From contig SVOX01000005.1 of assembly GCA_015066165.1 (NCBI GenBank), positions 1 to 28,438 of the forward strand: a DNA stretch of 28,438 nucleotides, read 5' to 3'. Positions 16,362 through 23,303 of this stretch are shown here, piece after piece. The notes under the pieces are model-generated. The model was not told the DNA's origin and did no database searches. It was given only the letters and a program-made list of their open reading frames with translations. Every line of letters starts with the position of its first letter. The first letter of the stretch is position 1. The DNA comes from Oscillospiraceae bacterium (GTDB lineage: Bacteria; Bacillota; Clostridia; Oscillospirales; Acutalibacteraceae). The position numbers and the translations under genes are program-made.

Positions 16362-16736
16362 TTATATTTCCTCTTCAAACTCTCCGTCAAACTGTTCCAT
16401 AAAATCGGCTTCGCTTTGTAAAAATTCTTCTAACAGTTCTTTGGCTTTATCATAATCTTTTTGGTCAACATAGATTTCTTGCGCGGCTAAACCGCCACCA
16501 AAAACCACACGCATATCTTCTTCCGGTTTAGAGTAAGGTATTTTATTATCGGTTAAAATATCGCAAAATATTTCAGCCGAAACCAAATCTTCAAAAGTTG
16601 AAAGAATCACCGGTTCCAATTTTTCCGGTTCCCTTTGTTCCGACGCTTGTTCTTTTTCTAAAAGAAATGCTCCGCAAATGGGGCAAACTTCCATTTCGTC
16701 TTTACATTCAAAATTACATACGTGACAATTTTTCAT
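16362..16736 (-). CDS. Zinc-ribbon plus DUF2007-like protein
   Basis: This 124-residue protein has an N-terminal zinc ribbon, Cys4-x2-Cys7 and Cys18-x2-Cys21 (CHVC and CPIC), an acidic linker (about 28-40), then a DUF2007-like domain (about 45-110: EIFCDILTDNKIPY, GGGLAAQEIYVDQKDYDKAKE). The very acidic tail ends EFEEEI. ATG 16736 has GGAGGA 9 bases upstream; an upstream extension to 16784 would run into the terminator stem. It heads the obg-mrnC group, but no promoter is visible between it and the rpmA terminator, so it probably depends on read-through or on a promoter inside rpmA. Confidence 0.75.
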   Translation of the reverse strand: MKNCHVCNFECKDEMEVCPICGAFLLEKEQASEQREPEKLEPVILSTFEDLVSAEIFCDILTDNKIPYSKPEEDMRVVFGGGLAAQEIYVDQKDYDKAKELLEEFLQSEADFMEQFDGEFEEEI

Positions 16737-16767
16737 AACAAAAAATCCTCCAAAACTTAAAAAACAA

Positions 16768-16790
16768 GCCCGAATGCAAAACATTCGGGC
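16768..16790 (-). terminator. Intrinsic terminator after rpmA
   Basis: A 9-bp GC-rich stem GCCCGAATG/CATTCGGGC (16768-16776 with 16782-16790) has a 5-base loop and is followed on the minus strand by TTGTTTTTT. It lies 8 bases after the rpmA stop and closes rplU-prp-rpmA, perhaps incompletely, given the genes that follow. Confidence 0.9.
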
Positions 16791-16797
16791 GCATTTA

Positions 16798-17082
16798 TTA
16801 TTGTTCTACAGCGTAGATACTAACTTGTTTACGGTCTCTGCCAACTCTTTCAAATTTAACCTTACCGTCGATAAGGGCAAATAAAGTATCGTCTGAACCA
16901 CGACCAACGTTATTACCTGCGTGAATGTGTGTTCCTCTTTGACGAACAAGAATATTACCAGCCAAAACAAATTGACCGTCAGCACGCTTAACACCAAGAC
17001 GTTTAGACTCACTGTCACGGCCGTTCTTTGTAGAACCAACACCCTTTTTATGAGCGAATAACTGAATGTTAATCTTTAACAT
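16798..17082 (-). CDS. rpmA: 50S ribosomal protein L27 (with cleavable N-terminal extension)
   Basis: This is a 94-residue L27. The mature part starts AHKKGVGSTKNGRDSESKRL, near the peptidyl transferase centre. It carries the Firmicutes N-terminal extension MLKINIQLF, which Prp removes before or during ribosome assembly; the cut would fall between Phe9 and Ala10. ATG 17082 has GGAGGTG 6 bases upstream, and the start overlaps the end of prp by 14 bases. Confidence 0.97.
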   Translation of the reverse strand: MLKINIQLFAHKKGVGSTKNGRDSESKRLGVKRADGQFVLAGNILVRQRGTHIHAGNNVGRGSDDTLFALIDGKVKFERVGRDRKQVSIYAVEQ

Positions 17083-17398
17083 TTTTTGCACCTCCATAAA
17101 TTCTCAAATTGTTGCTATAATCTTTGGACAAACAAGTTAAATGAAGTTTTAGTCCCAAAAGTACTTTTTGAGTGGCATCACTCGGCTTATTACAAACGAA
17201 GAGCATTTTGCCGTCGTCCACCTCAATATCGGCTTTATCACCAATAATTTCGGTAACCGTGTTTGCCGCCATGTAAGCAGCACTTGAAACTGCTGCACAA
17301 ACTATTTTGCCCAATTCATCTTCACAGCCAGCTGAACTGTGACCGCTAATTTCAAACCCGTAAAGATTTTCATTAGCCAAAAATTTTACACTAGTCAT
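17069..17398 (-). CDS. prp: Ribosomal-processing cysteine protease Prp
   Basis: Prp cleaves the N-terminal extension of L27 in Firmicutes. The 109 residues show the family pattern GHSSAGCEDELGKIVCAAVS, with the presumed dyad His20 and Cys34. Its place between rplU and rpmA and the extended L27 next door make the assignment secure. It starts 6 bases after the rplU stop with only a weak ribosome binding site, as expected for a coupled, low-expression gene between two ribosomal proteins. Confidence 0.94.
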   Translation of the reverse strand: MTSVKFLANENLYGFEISGHSSAGCEDELGKIVCAAVSSAAYMAANTVTEIIGDKADIEVDDGKMLFVCNKPSDATQKVLLGLKLHLTCLSKDYSNNLRIYGGAKNVKD

Positions 17399-17404
17399 AC
17401 TTGA

Positions 17405-17710
17405 TTAGCCAATTTCGGTAATTTGTACTTTAGTGTAGGGTTGTCTGTGGCCCATTTTACGAGCGCAACCCTTCTTGGGTTTGTAAGTAAAGACAGTAAT
17501 CTTCTTACCCTTGCCGTTTTTCAAAACGGTGCCTTTTACGAAAGCATCTTTAACGTAGGGCTTACCAACCTTTAAAGTTCTGTTGTTTACAGCAACAACC
17601 TTGTCGAAGGTAACTTCTTCGTCAACTTGGGCATTAAGCTTTTCAATGTAGATAACGTCGCCATTTTCTACACGGTATTGCTTACCGCCTGTTTCAATAA
17701 TTGCGTACAT
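17405..17710 (-). CDS. rplU: 50S ribosomal protein L21
   Basis: This is a 101-residue L21, full length. MYAIIETGGKQYRVENGD at the start and the C-terminal basic GHRQPYTKVQI are classic. AGGTGA lies 5 bases before the ATG. It is the first gene of the rplU-prp-rpmA operon behind a structured leader. Confidence 0.98.
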   Translation of the reverse strand: MYAIIETGGKQYRVENGDVIYIEKLNAQVDEEVTFDKVVAVNNRTLKVGKPYVKDAFVKGTVLKNGKGKKITVFTYKPKKGCARKMGHRQPYTKVQITEIG

Positions 17711-17797
17711 TTTTTCACCTGCTTATTTTCAGTCTCGCTACAATAGGCGTGCACCAAAAAGGCGCAACTTAAAAAGCCCACAATATGCGGCTTAACC
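17711..17797 (-). ncRNA. Putative L21 leader RNA
   Basis: The 5' UTR of rplU is about 80 bases long and unusually GC-rich for this genome. It can form AAGCC/GGCTT (about 17794-17775) and GCGCC/GGTGC hairpins before a conserved-looking TGTAGCGAGACTG stretch. Firmicutes rplU leaders (Rfam L21_leader) bind ribosomal protein for feedback control. I assign it on position and structure, without a covariance search. Confidence 0.55.
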
Positions 17798-17826
17798 ATT
17801 CTACCACAAGCTTCCCCCTTTGTCAA
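17798..17826 (-). promoter_or_regulatory. Promoter of rplU-prp-rpmA
   Basis: On the minus strand a perfect TTGACA (17826-17821), a 17-base spacer and TAGAAT (17803-17798) form a strong sigma-A promoter. It is back to back with the galT promoter, about 35 bases away. Confidence 0.85.
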
Positions 17827-17859
17827 GCAAAAAATTACATTTTTTATTTGCGTTTATAA

Positions 17860-17889
17860 TTGACATATATTATATGTTTATAGTATAAT
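17860..17889 (+). promoter_or_regulatory. Promoter of the galT operon
   Basis: TTGACA (17860-17865) and TATAAT (17884-17889) are perfect boxes with an 18-base spacer. AGGAG at 17906-17910 then serves the ATG at 17920. No comparable promoter was seen before 23231, so the six genes to 22997 may share this one. Confidence 0.8.
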
Positions 17890-17919
17890 TTAATGAGATA
17901 TATTTAGGAGTTGAAATAA

Positions 17920-19398
17920 ATGATTAATAAAAGTATAAAGAAGTTAGTTTGTTACGGTCTTGAAAGCGGTCTTTTATCTAAACGTGACCAAATTTTTGCG
18001 ACCAACCGCCTTTTAGAAATTTTAGGGCTTGACGAATTTGACTGCCAAGAAGATTTTACCAACGTAAATTTGGAGCAAACTTTGAAAGAACTACTTGACT
18101 TTGCTTGCGATAAAGGAATAATTGACAACAACATTACCGAGCGTGATTTGTTCGACACTAAACTTATGTCAGCATTATTGCCACCGCCAAGTGTTGTAAC
18201 CCAAAAGTTTGAAACATTATATAACCAGTCCCCAAAATCTGCAACCGACTGGTACTATAAATTCAGTTGCGACAGTGACTACATAAGACGTTACCGTGTT
18301 TGCAAAGATATGAAATGGGTAACTTCCACCGAATACGGCGACCTTGACATTACAATAAACCTTTCAAAGCCCGAAAAGGACCCAAAAGCCATTGCGGCTG
18401 CCAAAAACGCAAAACAATCGGGCTATCCTAAATGTTTGCTTTGTAAAGAATGTGAAGGTTATGCAGGACGTCTTAACTTCCCTGCACGTCAAAACCACCG
18501 TGTAATTCCTGTTACAATAAATAATACCGATTGGTGTATGCAATATTCACCTTACGTATATTATAATGAGCATTGTATTGTCTTTAATGCCGAGCATACC
18601 CCCATGGCAATAAACACCGCCACTTTCCGCAAACTTTTGGATTTTGTAAAACTCTTCCCTCACTATTTCGTTGGTTCTAATGCCGACTTACCTATTGTTG
18701 GCGGTTCAATTTTAAGCCATGACCATTTCCAAGGCGGCAACTACACCTTTGCAATGGCAAAAGCCCCTATAGAAACCGACCTTTGCTTTGACGGTTTCCA
18801 AGACGTTAAAGCAGGTATTGTAAAATGGCCTATGTCGGTTATCCGTTTATCTTGTGAAAACCCTGACCGCCTTATAGAACTTGCCGAAAAGATTTTAAAA
18901 GCGTGGCGCGGTTACACCGATGAAACTGCTTTCATCTTTGCCGAAACCGAAGGCACACCCCACAACACAATCACACCTATCGCACGTAAAGTGGGTAACG
19001 ATTTCCAACTTGATTTGGTACTTCGCAACAACATAACAACCGAAGAACACCCCATGGGCGTATATCACCCCCACGCCGAACTTCACCATATTAAGAAAGA
19101 AAATATAGGTCTTATTGAAGTAATGGGCTTGGCGGTACTTCCCGCACGTCTTAAAGACGAAATGGCACTTCTTAAAACCGCTATACTTGAAAAGCGTGAC
19201 ATTAAGGATGATGAAATTCTTGGAAAACACGCCGATTGGGCAAAAGAAATTGTTGCTAAATACCAAGACATAAATAAAGATAATATCGACAAAATAATAG
19301 AAGACGAAATTGGAATTGTTTTTGCAAAAGTTTTGTCCCACGCCGGTGTATTTAAAACAGAAGAAGCATTTTTGCGTTTCACAAAGGAAGTTAAATAA
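17920..19398 (+). CDS. galT: UDP-glucose--hexose-1-phosphate uridylyltransferase, class II
   Basis: GalT exchanges UMP between UDP-glucose and galactose-1-phosphate. This is the 492-residue Firmicutes (GalT2) form, which is unrelated in length to the E. coli type. The active-site motif H-x-H-x-Q is SHDHFQGG with His267, His269 and Gln271, and the C-terminal HPHAELHHIKKENIGLIEVM is a GalT2 signature. No galK or galE is next to it; instead a NahK-like kinase is at 7454, which suggests use on N-acetylhexosamine-1-phosphates from lacto-N-biose or galacto-N-biose. Its stop overlaps the next start (TAATG). Confidence 0.95.
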   Translation: MINKSIKKLVCYGLESGLLSKRDQIFATNRLLEILGLDEFDCQEDFTNVNLEQTLKELLDFACDKGIIDNNITERDLFDTKLMSALLPPPSVVTQKFETLYNQSPKSATDWYYKFSCDSDYIRRYRVCKDMKWVTSTEYGDLDITINLSKPEKDPKAIAAAKNAKQSGYPKCLLCKECEGYAGRLNFPARQNHRVIPVTINNTDWCMQYSPYVYYNEHCIVFNAEHTPMAINTATFRKLLDFVKLFPHYFVGSNADLPIVGGSILSHDHFQGGNYTFAMAKAPIETDLCFDGFQDVKAGIVKWPMSVIRLSCENPDRLIELAEKILKAWRGYTDETAFIFAETEGTPHNTITPIARKVGNDFQLDLVLRNNITTEEHPMGVYHPHAELHHIKKENIGLIEVMGLAVLPARLKDEMALLKTAILEKRDIKDDEILGKHADWAKEIVAKYQDINKDNIDKIIEDEIGIVFAKVLSHAGVFKTEEAFLRFTKEVK

Positions 19399-20318
19399 TG
19401 TTCCAAACCGTTTTTACACAGGTTGTAATTCTTTTTATTCTGATATTTATTGGTTTCATTCTTAATAAAACCAAAATTCTTGACGAAAAGAGCACAAAAG
19501 GTATTACAGACATTGTTTTATACCTTGCAACCCCTGCTACAATAATTAAATCATTTATTCGTGATTTTAGTCCCTCACTTCTTAAAAATTTAAGTGTTGG
19601 ATTTATAGCGGGAGTTGTGGCGCACATAATATTTATAGCGCTTTCACTTGTTTTACTTCGCAGTCGTGACGCTTCACGGCAAAAAGTTTTGCAGTTTTCG
19701 GTAATTTTTTCCAACTGCGGTTATATGTCAATACCGCTTTTACAAGCAGTTTTAGGTGACGACGGTGTTTTCTACGGCGCCACTTACATTGCAGTATTTC
19801 AAATAGTTATTTGGAGTTACGGTTTATTCCTTATGGGTGACGGAGTGAAATCTATAACACCCAAAAAGGTTATTTTTAGTCCGGGCATTATTGGGTTTTC
19901 GATTGCTTTTATAATTTTTGTAACCCAAATACCAATACCTTCAATTATACGTGAACCCATCAACTATATGGCATCGCTCAACACCCCGCTACCAATGATT
20001 GTAATTGGTTACCATTTAGCAAACAGCAATATTTTAAACGGACTTAAAGATATACGGGTTTTGTTTGCAATAATAATAAAACTTTGCTTATTCCCCGTTA
20101 TTGCAGTTTTTGGTTTCCGTCTTTTTGGTATTACCGGCACAATGCCTTTGGCTATAACCACGTGTATCAGTGCTCCAACTGCCGCACTTTGTACGATGTT
20201 TGCCTCTAAATTTGAGCGTGATACTTCCCTTTCGGTAACGTTAGTATCACTTTCAACGCTTTTATCGGTTATAAGTATGCCACTTATAGCATCTCTTGCC
20301 GAAAAATTTCTTAATTAA
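19398..20318 (+). CDS. AEC-family transporter (auxin efflux carrier type permease)
   Basis: This 306-residue membrane protein has about ten hydrophobic segments in two halves. The N-terminal LFILIFIGFILNKTKILDE and DIVLYLATPATIIKSF are typical of the bacterial AEC family (PF03547), and the C-terminal TTCISAPTAALCTMFASKF matches the second conserved half. Known members move dicarboxylates such as malate; the substrate here is unknown. AAAGGAAG within the galT 3' end serves its start, and the one-base overlap implies coupling. A link to sugar metabolism is suggested only by position. Confidence 0.87.
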   Translation: MFQTVFTQVVILFILIFIGFILNKTKILDEKSTKGITDIVLYLATPATIIKSFIRDFSPSLLKNLSVGFIAGVVAHIIFIALSLVLLRSRDASRQKVLQFSVIFSNCGYMSIPLLQAVLGDDGVFYGATYIAVFQIVIWSYGLFLMGDGVKSITPKKVIFSPGIIGFSIAFIIFVTQIPIPSIIREPINYMASLNTPLPMIVIGYHLANSNILNGLKDIRVLFAIIIKLCLFPVIAVFGFRLFGITGTMPLAITTCISAPTAALCTMFASKFERDTSLSVTLVSLSTLLSVISMPLIASLAEKFLN

Positions 20319-20328
20319 AGGAAGTTTT

Positions 20329-20694
20329 ATGAAAAACCCCACCTATATAAAAGAACCAACACCGCTACAATGCGGACAGGCAGTGCTTGCTATGTTGTGC
20401 CAAGTAAATGTCAGCGAAATTGTAAACCTTTTAAACAACGAGCGTGAAACAACCCTTAAAGAAATGTTTTACACACTTGATTATTATAAAATAGAATATG
20501 ACAAACAGCGTAAGGAAGTAGGCCATAAAGCCGAACTTCCAAAAATTGCAATACTTAGTTTAGAAACGCCACGCTGTTGGCATTGGTCACTCTATTTTGA
20601 CGGTGTCTTTTACGACCCCGAACACGGAATTTTAAACGACTTCCCAAAAAGTAGGCGAAAATACTTTTGGGAGATAAAGGAGAATATATGTTAG
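20329..20694 (+). CDS. Small C39-like cysteine peptidase domain protein
   Basis: This 121-residue protein starts at ATG 20329 with AAAGGAAG 6 bases upstream. It looks like a bare C39-type papain-fold domain: Cys15 in PLQCGQAVLAMLCQ, His85 in CWHWSLYFDG and Asp96 in YDPEHG give the Cys-His-Asp order of the family. The usual oxyanion Gln six residues before the Cys is a Glu; a Gln is directly before the Cys instead. There is no signal peptide, transmembrane or ABC segment, so it is not a bacteriocin exporter. It overlaps the SufC-like gene by 7 bases. The substrate is unknown; a non-proteolytic transglutaminase-like role is also possible. Confidence 0.65.
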   Translation: MKNPTYIKEPTPLQCGQAVLAMLCQVNVSEIVNLLNNERETTLKEMFYTLDYYKIEYDKQRKEVGHKAELPKIAILSLETPRCWHWSLYFDGVFYDPEHGILNDFPKSRRKYFWEIKENIC

Positions 20695-21419
20695 AACTCA
20701 AAAATATTTCATTCTCTGCCGAGGGTGAAAACGGGCAAAAACAAATACTTAAAGACATAAACCTTAAAATCGACCAAGGGTTTGTGGTAATTACAGGTCC
20801 CAACGGCGGCGGTAAATCTACCCTTGCCAAAATTATTGCGGGTATTATCACACCTGACCAAGGTCAAATTTTGCTTGACGGTGAAGATATTACAAATCTT
20901 TCTATTACCGAACGTGCCAAAAAAGGCATTAGTTTTGCTTTTCAACAACCTGTTCGTTTTAAAGGTATTACCGTGCACGACCTTATAAGTCTTGCCGCCG
21001 GTAAAGAAATAAGCGTTGCCGATGCTTGCGCCTACCTTTCGCAAGTAGGTCTTTGCGCTAGGGATTATATCAACCGTGAAGTAAATGCTTCTCTTTCTGG
21101 CGGTGAACTCAAAAGAATTGAAATTGCAACCGTTTTAGCAAGGGGCACCTGTGTTTCACTTTTTGATGAACCCGAAGCCGGCATTGACCTTTGGAGTTTT
21201 AATAACCTTATAAAAGTTTTTGAAAAAATGCACGATACTTTAGGCGGTTCAATTATTATAATCTCCCACCAAGAACGCATTTTAAATATTGCGGATAAAG
21301 TAATTGTTGTAGCAAACGGAACCGTAAGCCAAGAAGGCAACCGCCAAGACATTTTACCGTCACTTTTAGGCAAAGCCGATATTGCTTGTAAAGTGCTTAC
21401 TGCTAACTGTGAGGAATAG
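20688..21419 (+). CDS. sufC: SufC-like Fe-S assembly ATPase (SmsC of the SUF-like minimal system)
   Basis: This soluble ABC-type ATPase drives Fe-S cluster assembly on its SufB-like partner. The 243 residues show Walker A GPNGGGKST (37-45), the Q-loop Gln86 in FAFQQP, the signature LSGGE (136-140), Walker B with Asp160-Glu161 (LFDEPEAGIDLWSF) and the switch His194. The SufC-type LSGGELKRIEIA separates it from importer ATPases. AAAGGAG lies 5 bases before ATG 20688. The single SufB/D-type scaffold that follows after 3 bases, with no sufS, sufU or sufD nearby, fits the two-gene SUF-like minimal system (SMS) of anaerobes. Confidence 0.88.
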   Translation: MLELKNISFSAEGENGQKQILKDINLKIDQGFVVITGPNGGGKSTLAKIIAGIITPDQGQILLDGEDITNLSITERAKKGISFAFQQPVRFKGITVHDLISLAAGKEISVADACAYLSQVGLCARDYINREVNASLSGGELKRIEIATVLARGTCVSLFDEPEAGIDLWSFNNLIKVFEKMHDTLGGSIIIISHQERILNIADKVIVVANGTVSQEGNRQDILPSLLGKADIACKVLTANCEE

Positions 21420-21422
21420 TAT

Positions 21423-22340
21423 ATGAAAACACCGGAATTAGAACTACTTAAAATGATAGCCGATATTGAAGGAACCCCCGGCGGTGCCTTTAATATTCGT
21501 GCAAACGGAGCGCTTCAGTCAAGAAGCGTTACCGAAAATATTGATATTAGAGAGAAAGCCGAAGGAAACGGAATTGAAATTGTAATAAAACCAAACACCA
21601 AAGGCGAAAAAGTGCATATTCCCGTTATTATAAGCGAGAGCGGTCTTCGTGAAATGGTTTATAATGATTTTATAATTGGTGAAAACAGCGACGTGGAAAT
21701 TGTTGCGGGTTGCGGTATTCACAACTGCGGAAGTGAAGAATCCCGTCACGACGGTATTCACAGTTTCTTTGTTGGCAAAAACGCAAAGGTTAAATACGTA
21801 GAACGCCACGTTGGTACAGGTGACGGCGAAGGCGAGAGCAATATGAACCCCACAACCGTTATCAACATTGCCGAAGGCGGATATATGGAAATGGAAACCA
21901 CACAAATCGAGGGTGTTGATTCTACCAAACGTGTAACAAAAGCACGACTCGATAAAGACGCCACCCTTATTGTTCACGAAAAACTTATGACACACGACAG
22001 CCAATATGCCGAAACTGATTTTGTGGTTGACCTTGACGGCGAAAACTCCAGCGCAAACGTTGTTTCACGCTCGGTTGCAAAGGATAATTCGAGCCAGTTA
22101 TTCCTATCAACTATAAACGGTAATAACATTTGTAACGGCCATACCGAGTGCGATGCAATTATTATGGACAAGGCGCACGTTTCTGCCGTTCCCAAAATTA
22201 CCGCAAATCATATTGACGCATCACTTATTCACGAAGCGGCAATTGGTAAAATTGCAGGTGAACAACTTATAAAACTTATGACTTTAGGCCTTACCGAGCA
22301 ACAAGCCGAAGAACAAATAGTAAACGGATTTTTAAAATAA
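21423..22340 (+). CDS. sufB: SufB/SufD-type Fe-S scaffold (SmsB of the SUF-like minimal system)
   Basis: This 305-residue SufBD-core protein is much shorter than SufB (about 480) because the N-terminal region is reduced. The beta-helix core is visible through repeats such as VEIVAGCGIHNCGSEESRHD and FFVGKNAKVKYVERH. The two residues essential in SufB have clear counterparts near the C-terminus: Cys243 in GHTECDAIIMD and Glu271 in LIHEAAIGKI. Cys97 and Cys102 are further possible ligands. With the ATPase before it, this gene gives the two-component SMS layout; the sulfur donor is not visible. GAGGA lies 7 bases before the ATG. Confidence 0.87.
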   Translation: MKTPELELLKMIADIEGTPGGAFNIRANGALQSRSVTENIDIREKAEGNGIEIVIKPNTKGEKVHIPVIISESGLREMVYNDFIIGENSDVEIVAGCGIHNCGSEESRHDGIHSFFVGKNAKVKYVERHVGTGDGEGESNMNPTTVINIAEGGYMEMETTQIEGVDSTKRVTKARLDKDATLIVHEKLMTHDSQYAETDFVVDLDGENSSANVVSRSVAKDNSSQLFLSTINGNNICNGHTECDAIIMDKAHVSAVPKITANHIDASLIHEAAIGKIAGEQLIKLMTLGLTEQQAEEQIVNGFLK

Positions 22341-22358
22341 TTTTAGGAGAAATACAAA

Positions 22359-22997
22359 ATGCAAAAAAATGCTATCATTTTTGGGGACAGTTACTCCACC
22401 TTTGAAAAATTCATCCCCGAAGGCAACGCTATATACTATTACGACGGCGGTAACAAAACCACCGATGTTACAAAAGTAGAAGAAACCTGGTGGCATCAAG
22501 TTGCAAAGGAAATAAATCTTAATATTTTATTAAACGATAGTTGGTCAGGTTCTACCATATGTTATACAGGTTATGACGGTGTTGATTGCTCAAAAACCTC
22601 ATCTTTTATATATAGACTCAGAAAACATATTGCAGACGGTTTTTTTGAAAAAAATAAAATTGATAAAATTTTTGTTTACGGCGCTATAAATGACAATGCC
22701 GTTAACGCTCCTTTAGGTGAAATTAAGTATGATGATTTTAAGGAAGAAGACTTATACAACGTTCTTCCCGCCATAGCGTACTTTGTAAAAACGCTTAAAG
22801 AGGTTTCCCCTAAAGCCGATATATATTGCCTTGTGAATACCGAAATAAAGCCCGAAATTGTGGAAGGTTTTGAAAAAATTTGTAAGACATTTGGCGCCAC
22901 TGCTATAGTTTTTGAAAAAATAGATAAATCAAACGGTCACCCAACAGTACAAGGTATGAAAGATATTAAAAATAAAGTTTTAGAATATTTGAAATAA
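22359..22997 (+). CDS. SGNH/GDSL-type hydrolase
   Basis: This 212-residue cytoplasmic protein shows the SGNH blocks: nucleophile Ser11 in IFGDSYSTF, Gly64 in NDSWSGST, Asn111 in YGAINDNA and His194 in SNGHPTVQGM. The usual Asp three residues before the His is Ser191; Asp189 is nearby and could substitute. Members are esterases or acetylesterases acting on carbohydrates and lipids; the substrate here is unknown. It follows the Fe-S pair by 18 bases with AGGAG, and a strong terminator follows, so it is the last gene of the galT run. Confidence 0.8.
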   Translation: MQKNAIIFGDSYSTFEKFIPEGNAIYYYDGGNKTTDVTKVEETWWHQVAKEINLNILLNDSWSGSTICYTGYDGVDCSKTSSFIYRLRKHIADGFFEKNKIDKIFVYGAINDNAVNAPLGEIKYDDFKEEDLYNVLPAIAYFVKTLKEVSPKADIYCLVNTEIKPEIVEGFEKICKTFGATAIVFEKIDKSNGHPTVQGMKDIKNKVLEYLK

Positions 22998-22998
22998 T

Positions 22999-23032
22999 AA
23001 CAGCCGATAGACAAACTCGTCTATCGGCTGTT
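22999..23032 (+). terminator. Intrinsic terminator of the galT-SGNH operon
   Basis: A 14-bp perfect stem (22999-23012 with 23019-23032, core CAGCCGATAGAC) has a 6-base loop followed by TTAATCTT. It begins 2 bases after the SGNH hydrolase stop. Confidence 0.93.
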
Positions 23033-23230
23033 TTAATCTTGTTGGGATTTGCCAAAAGATTCTATTTCTTTATTTTGATTTTATAATCATTTTGGACAAC
23101 ATAACTTTCTATTTTTTCGCAAAAACAGGCGTTATCGACCGTCCGTTTAGACGTCAACAAACCTATAAAGAACAAATCTCCTTTCTCAAAATATATAAAA
23201 AAATTAATTATTTTTCTATATAATATGAAA
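23033..23230. other. AT-rich intergenic stretch without a gene
   Basis: I see no credible ORF, RNA gene or repeat in this stretch. A short CGTC-CGTTTA-GACG hairpin near 23138-23151 is the only structure noted. It separates the galT operon terminator from the dehydrogenase promoter. Confidence 0.5.
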
Positions 23231-23259
23231 TTGACAAAAATTTAACAATTTGCTATAAT
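23231..23259 (+). promoter_or_regulatory. Promoter of the zinc dehydrogenase gene
   Basis: TTGACA (23231-23236) and TATAAT (23254-23259) are perfect and 17 bases apart. An inverted repeat GGTT-AGA-AACC (23266-23276) lies at the expected transcription start and could be an operator. AAAGGAG is at 23288-23294. Confidence 0.88.
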
Positions 23260-23303
23260 AATTTTGGTTAGAAACCTAAATACATATAAAAGGAGTTTTT
23301 ATC

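Noticed and set aside
17711..17797. T-box or metabolite riboswitch upstream of rplU
   Set aside because: No T-box motif or known aptamer core is seen; a ribosomal protein leader explains the position better.
18895..19341. Long minus-strand open frame inside galT
   Set aside because: It is a shadow of a well-supported gene, with low-complexity F/N/C-rich content and no ribosome site.
20329..20694. Bacteriocin leader peptidase/exporter
   Set aside because: The C39-like domain stands alone, with no ABC transporter membrane part and no small GG-leader peptide in the vicinity.
21519..22004. 161-codon minus-strand open frame inside the SufB-like gene
   Set aside because: It is a shadow frame; the + strand product has conserved functional residues.
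23033..23230. Hidden small gene or tRNA in the intergenic region
   Set aside because: No start with a ribosome site and an open frame of useful length, and no cloverleaf, was found.
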